A stretch of DNA of 5,741 bases, taken from assembly GCA_030638935.1 (NCBI GenBank), contig DAOWDR010000743.1, positions 1 through 5,741 of the forward strand. The letters run 5' to 3'. Below, piece after piece: positions 5,662-5,741 of this stretch (the stretch's first letter is position 1; each line of letters opens with the position of its first letter). This DNA is from Desulfobacteraceae bacterium (GTDB taxonomy: Bacteria > Desulfobacterota > Desulfobacteria > Desulfobacterales > Desulfobacteraceae). Under the pieces are notes generated by a model that was not told the DNA's origin, made no database searches, and saw only the letters and a list, made by a program, of their open reading frames with translations. The translations under genes were made by a program, and so were the position numbers.

Positions 5662-5741
5662 ATGATTTTGGCCGCAACAATAGTGCGGCAGGAGGGAAAA
5701 AGAAAAACTAAGAAATTATATCCAGGGCCTGCCCTGGTTTG
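5662..5741 (+). CDS. Start of an unrecognised gene, cut by the window end
   Basis: The frame is open from ATG 5662 to the end, giving 26 residues that begin MILAATIVRQEGKRKTKK. The start is supported by a strong AAGGAG sequence, with AGGAG at 5651-5655, 6 bases before the ATG. The peptide has a short hydrophobic opening followed by a basic stretch (KRKTKK), too little to name a family or to claim a signal peptide. Two inverted repeats lie within it, GCCGCA/TGCGGC (5671-5689) and CCAGGGC/GCCCTGG (5722-5737). These might instead mean that the stretch is still leader RNA and that the true gene begins beyond the window; an AGGAGGG at 5690-5696 has no start codon behind it. It is divergent from leuB. 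Confidence 0.4.
   Translation, partial: MILAATIVRQEGKRKTKKLYPGPALV

Noticed and set aside
5514..5711. 65-codon open frame on the + strand beginning with TTG
   Set aside because: No Shine-Dalgarno before it, no protein-like composition, and it overlaps the better-supported ATG start at 5662 in another frame.

Overview
The window is a compact piece of a bacterial chromosome, with no sign of phage, transposon or CRISPR material. The Lon linker sequence, the short Rho variant, the clpX-lon order and the AT-rich spacers around moderately GC coding sequence suggest a deltaproteobacterium (Desulfobacterota), most likely a sulfate reducer near the Desulfobacteraceae. That placement is inferred from remembered family resemblance, not from a search.

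Left part (1-2502, + strand): the last 43 codons of clpX, then after 18 bases the ATP-dependent protease gene lon. The lon sequence is complete in content but split over two reading frames. An uninterrupted run of ten A at 943-952 puts the first 263 or so codons in one frame and the AAA+ and protease domains in another. Removing one A restores a 782-residue Lon with every catalytic motif in place. Two readings are open: a real or sequencing-derived frameshift, or slippage on the A run.

Middle part (2503-3900, - strand): lon and a rho gene converge on one bidirectional terminator (2520-2557). The Rho protein (356 residues) is unusual. It lacks the N-terminal helix bundle and the usual C-terminal tail, and it has lost the common TFDEP-type motif, yet it keeps the RNA-binding OB fold and all ATPase residues checked. 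It has a predicted promoter about 165 bases upstream and a leader with a pyrimidine tract.

Right part: a strong sigma70-type promoter drives a two-gene tRNA operon, tRNA-Val(UAC) and tRNA-Asp(GUC), closed by a strong intrinsic terminator (4189-4231). A second hairpin (4243-4284) serves the converging leuB gene (3-isopropylmalate dehydrogenase, leucine biosynthesis, - strand, TTG start). Upstream of leuB, on the + strand, lies about 145 bases of possible structured leader with a nine-base-pair pseudoknot candidate. It is followed by a good ribosome binding site and the first 26 codons of an unrecognised gene that runs off the window.

Together the genes are housekeeping: protein quality control (ClpX, Lon), transcription termination (Rho), translation (tRNAs) and amino acid synthesis (LeuB). 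The points worth a second look are the lon frameshift, the shortened Rho, and the structured region at the right end.
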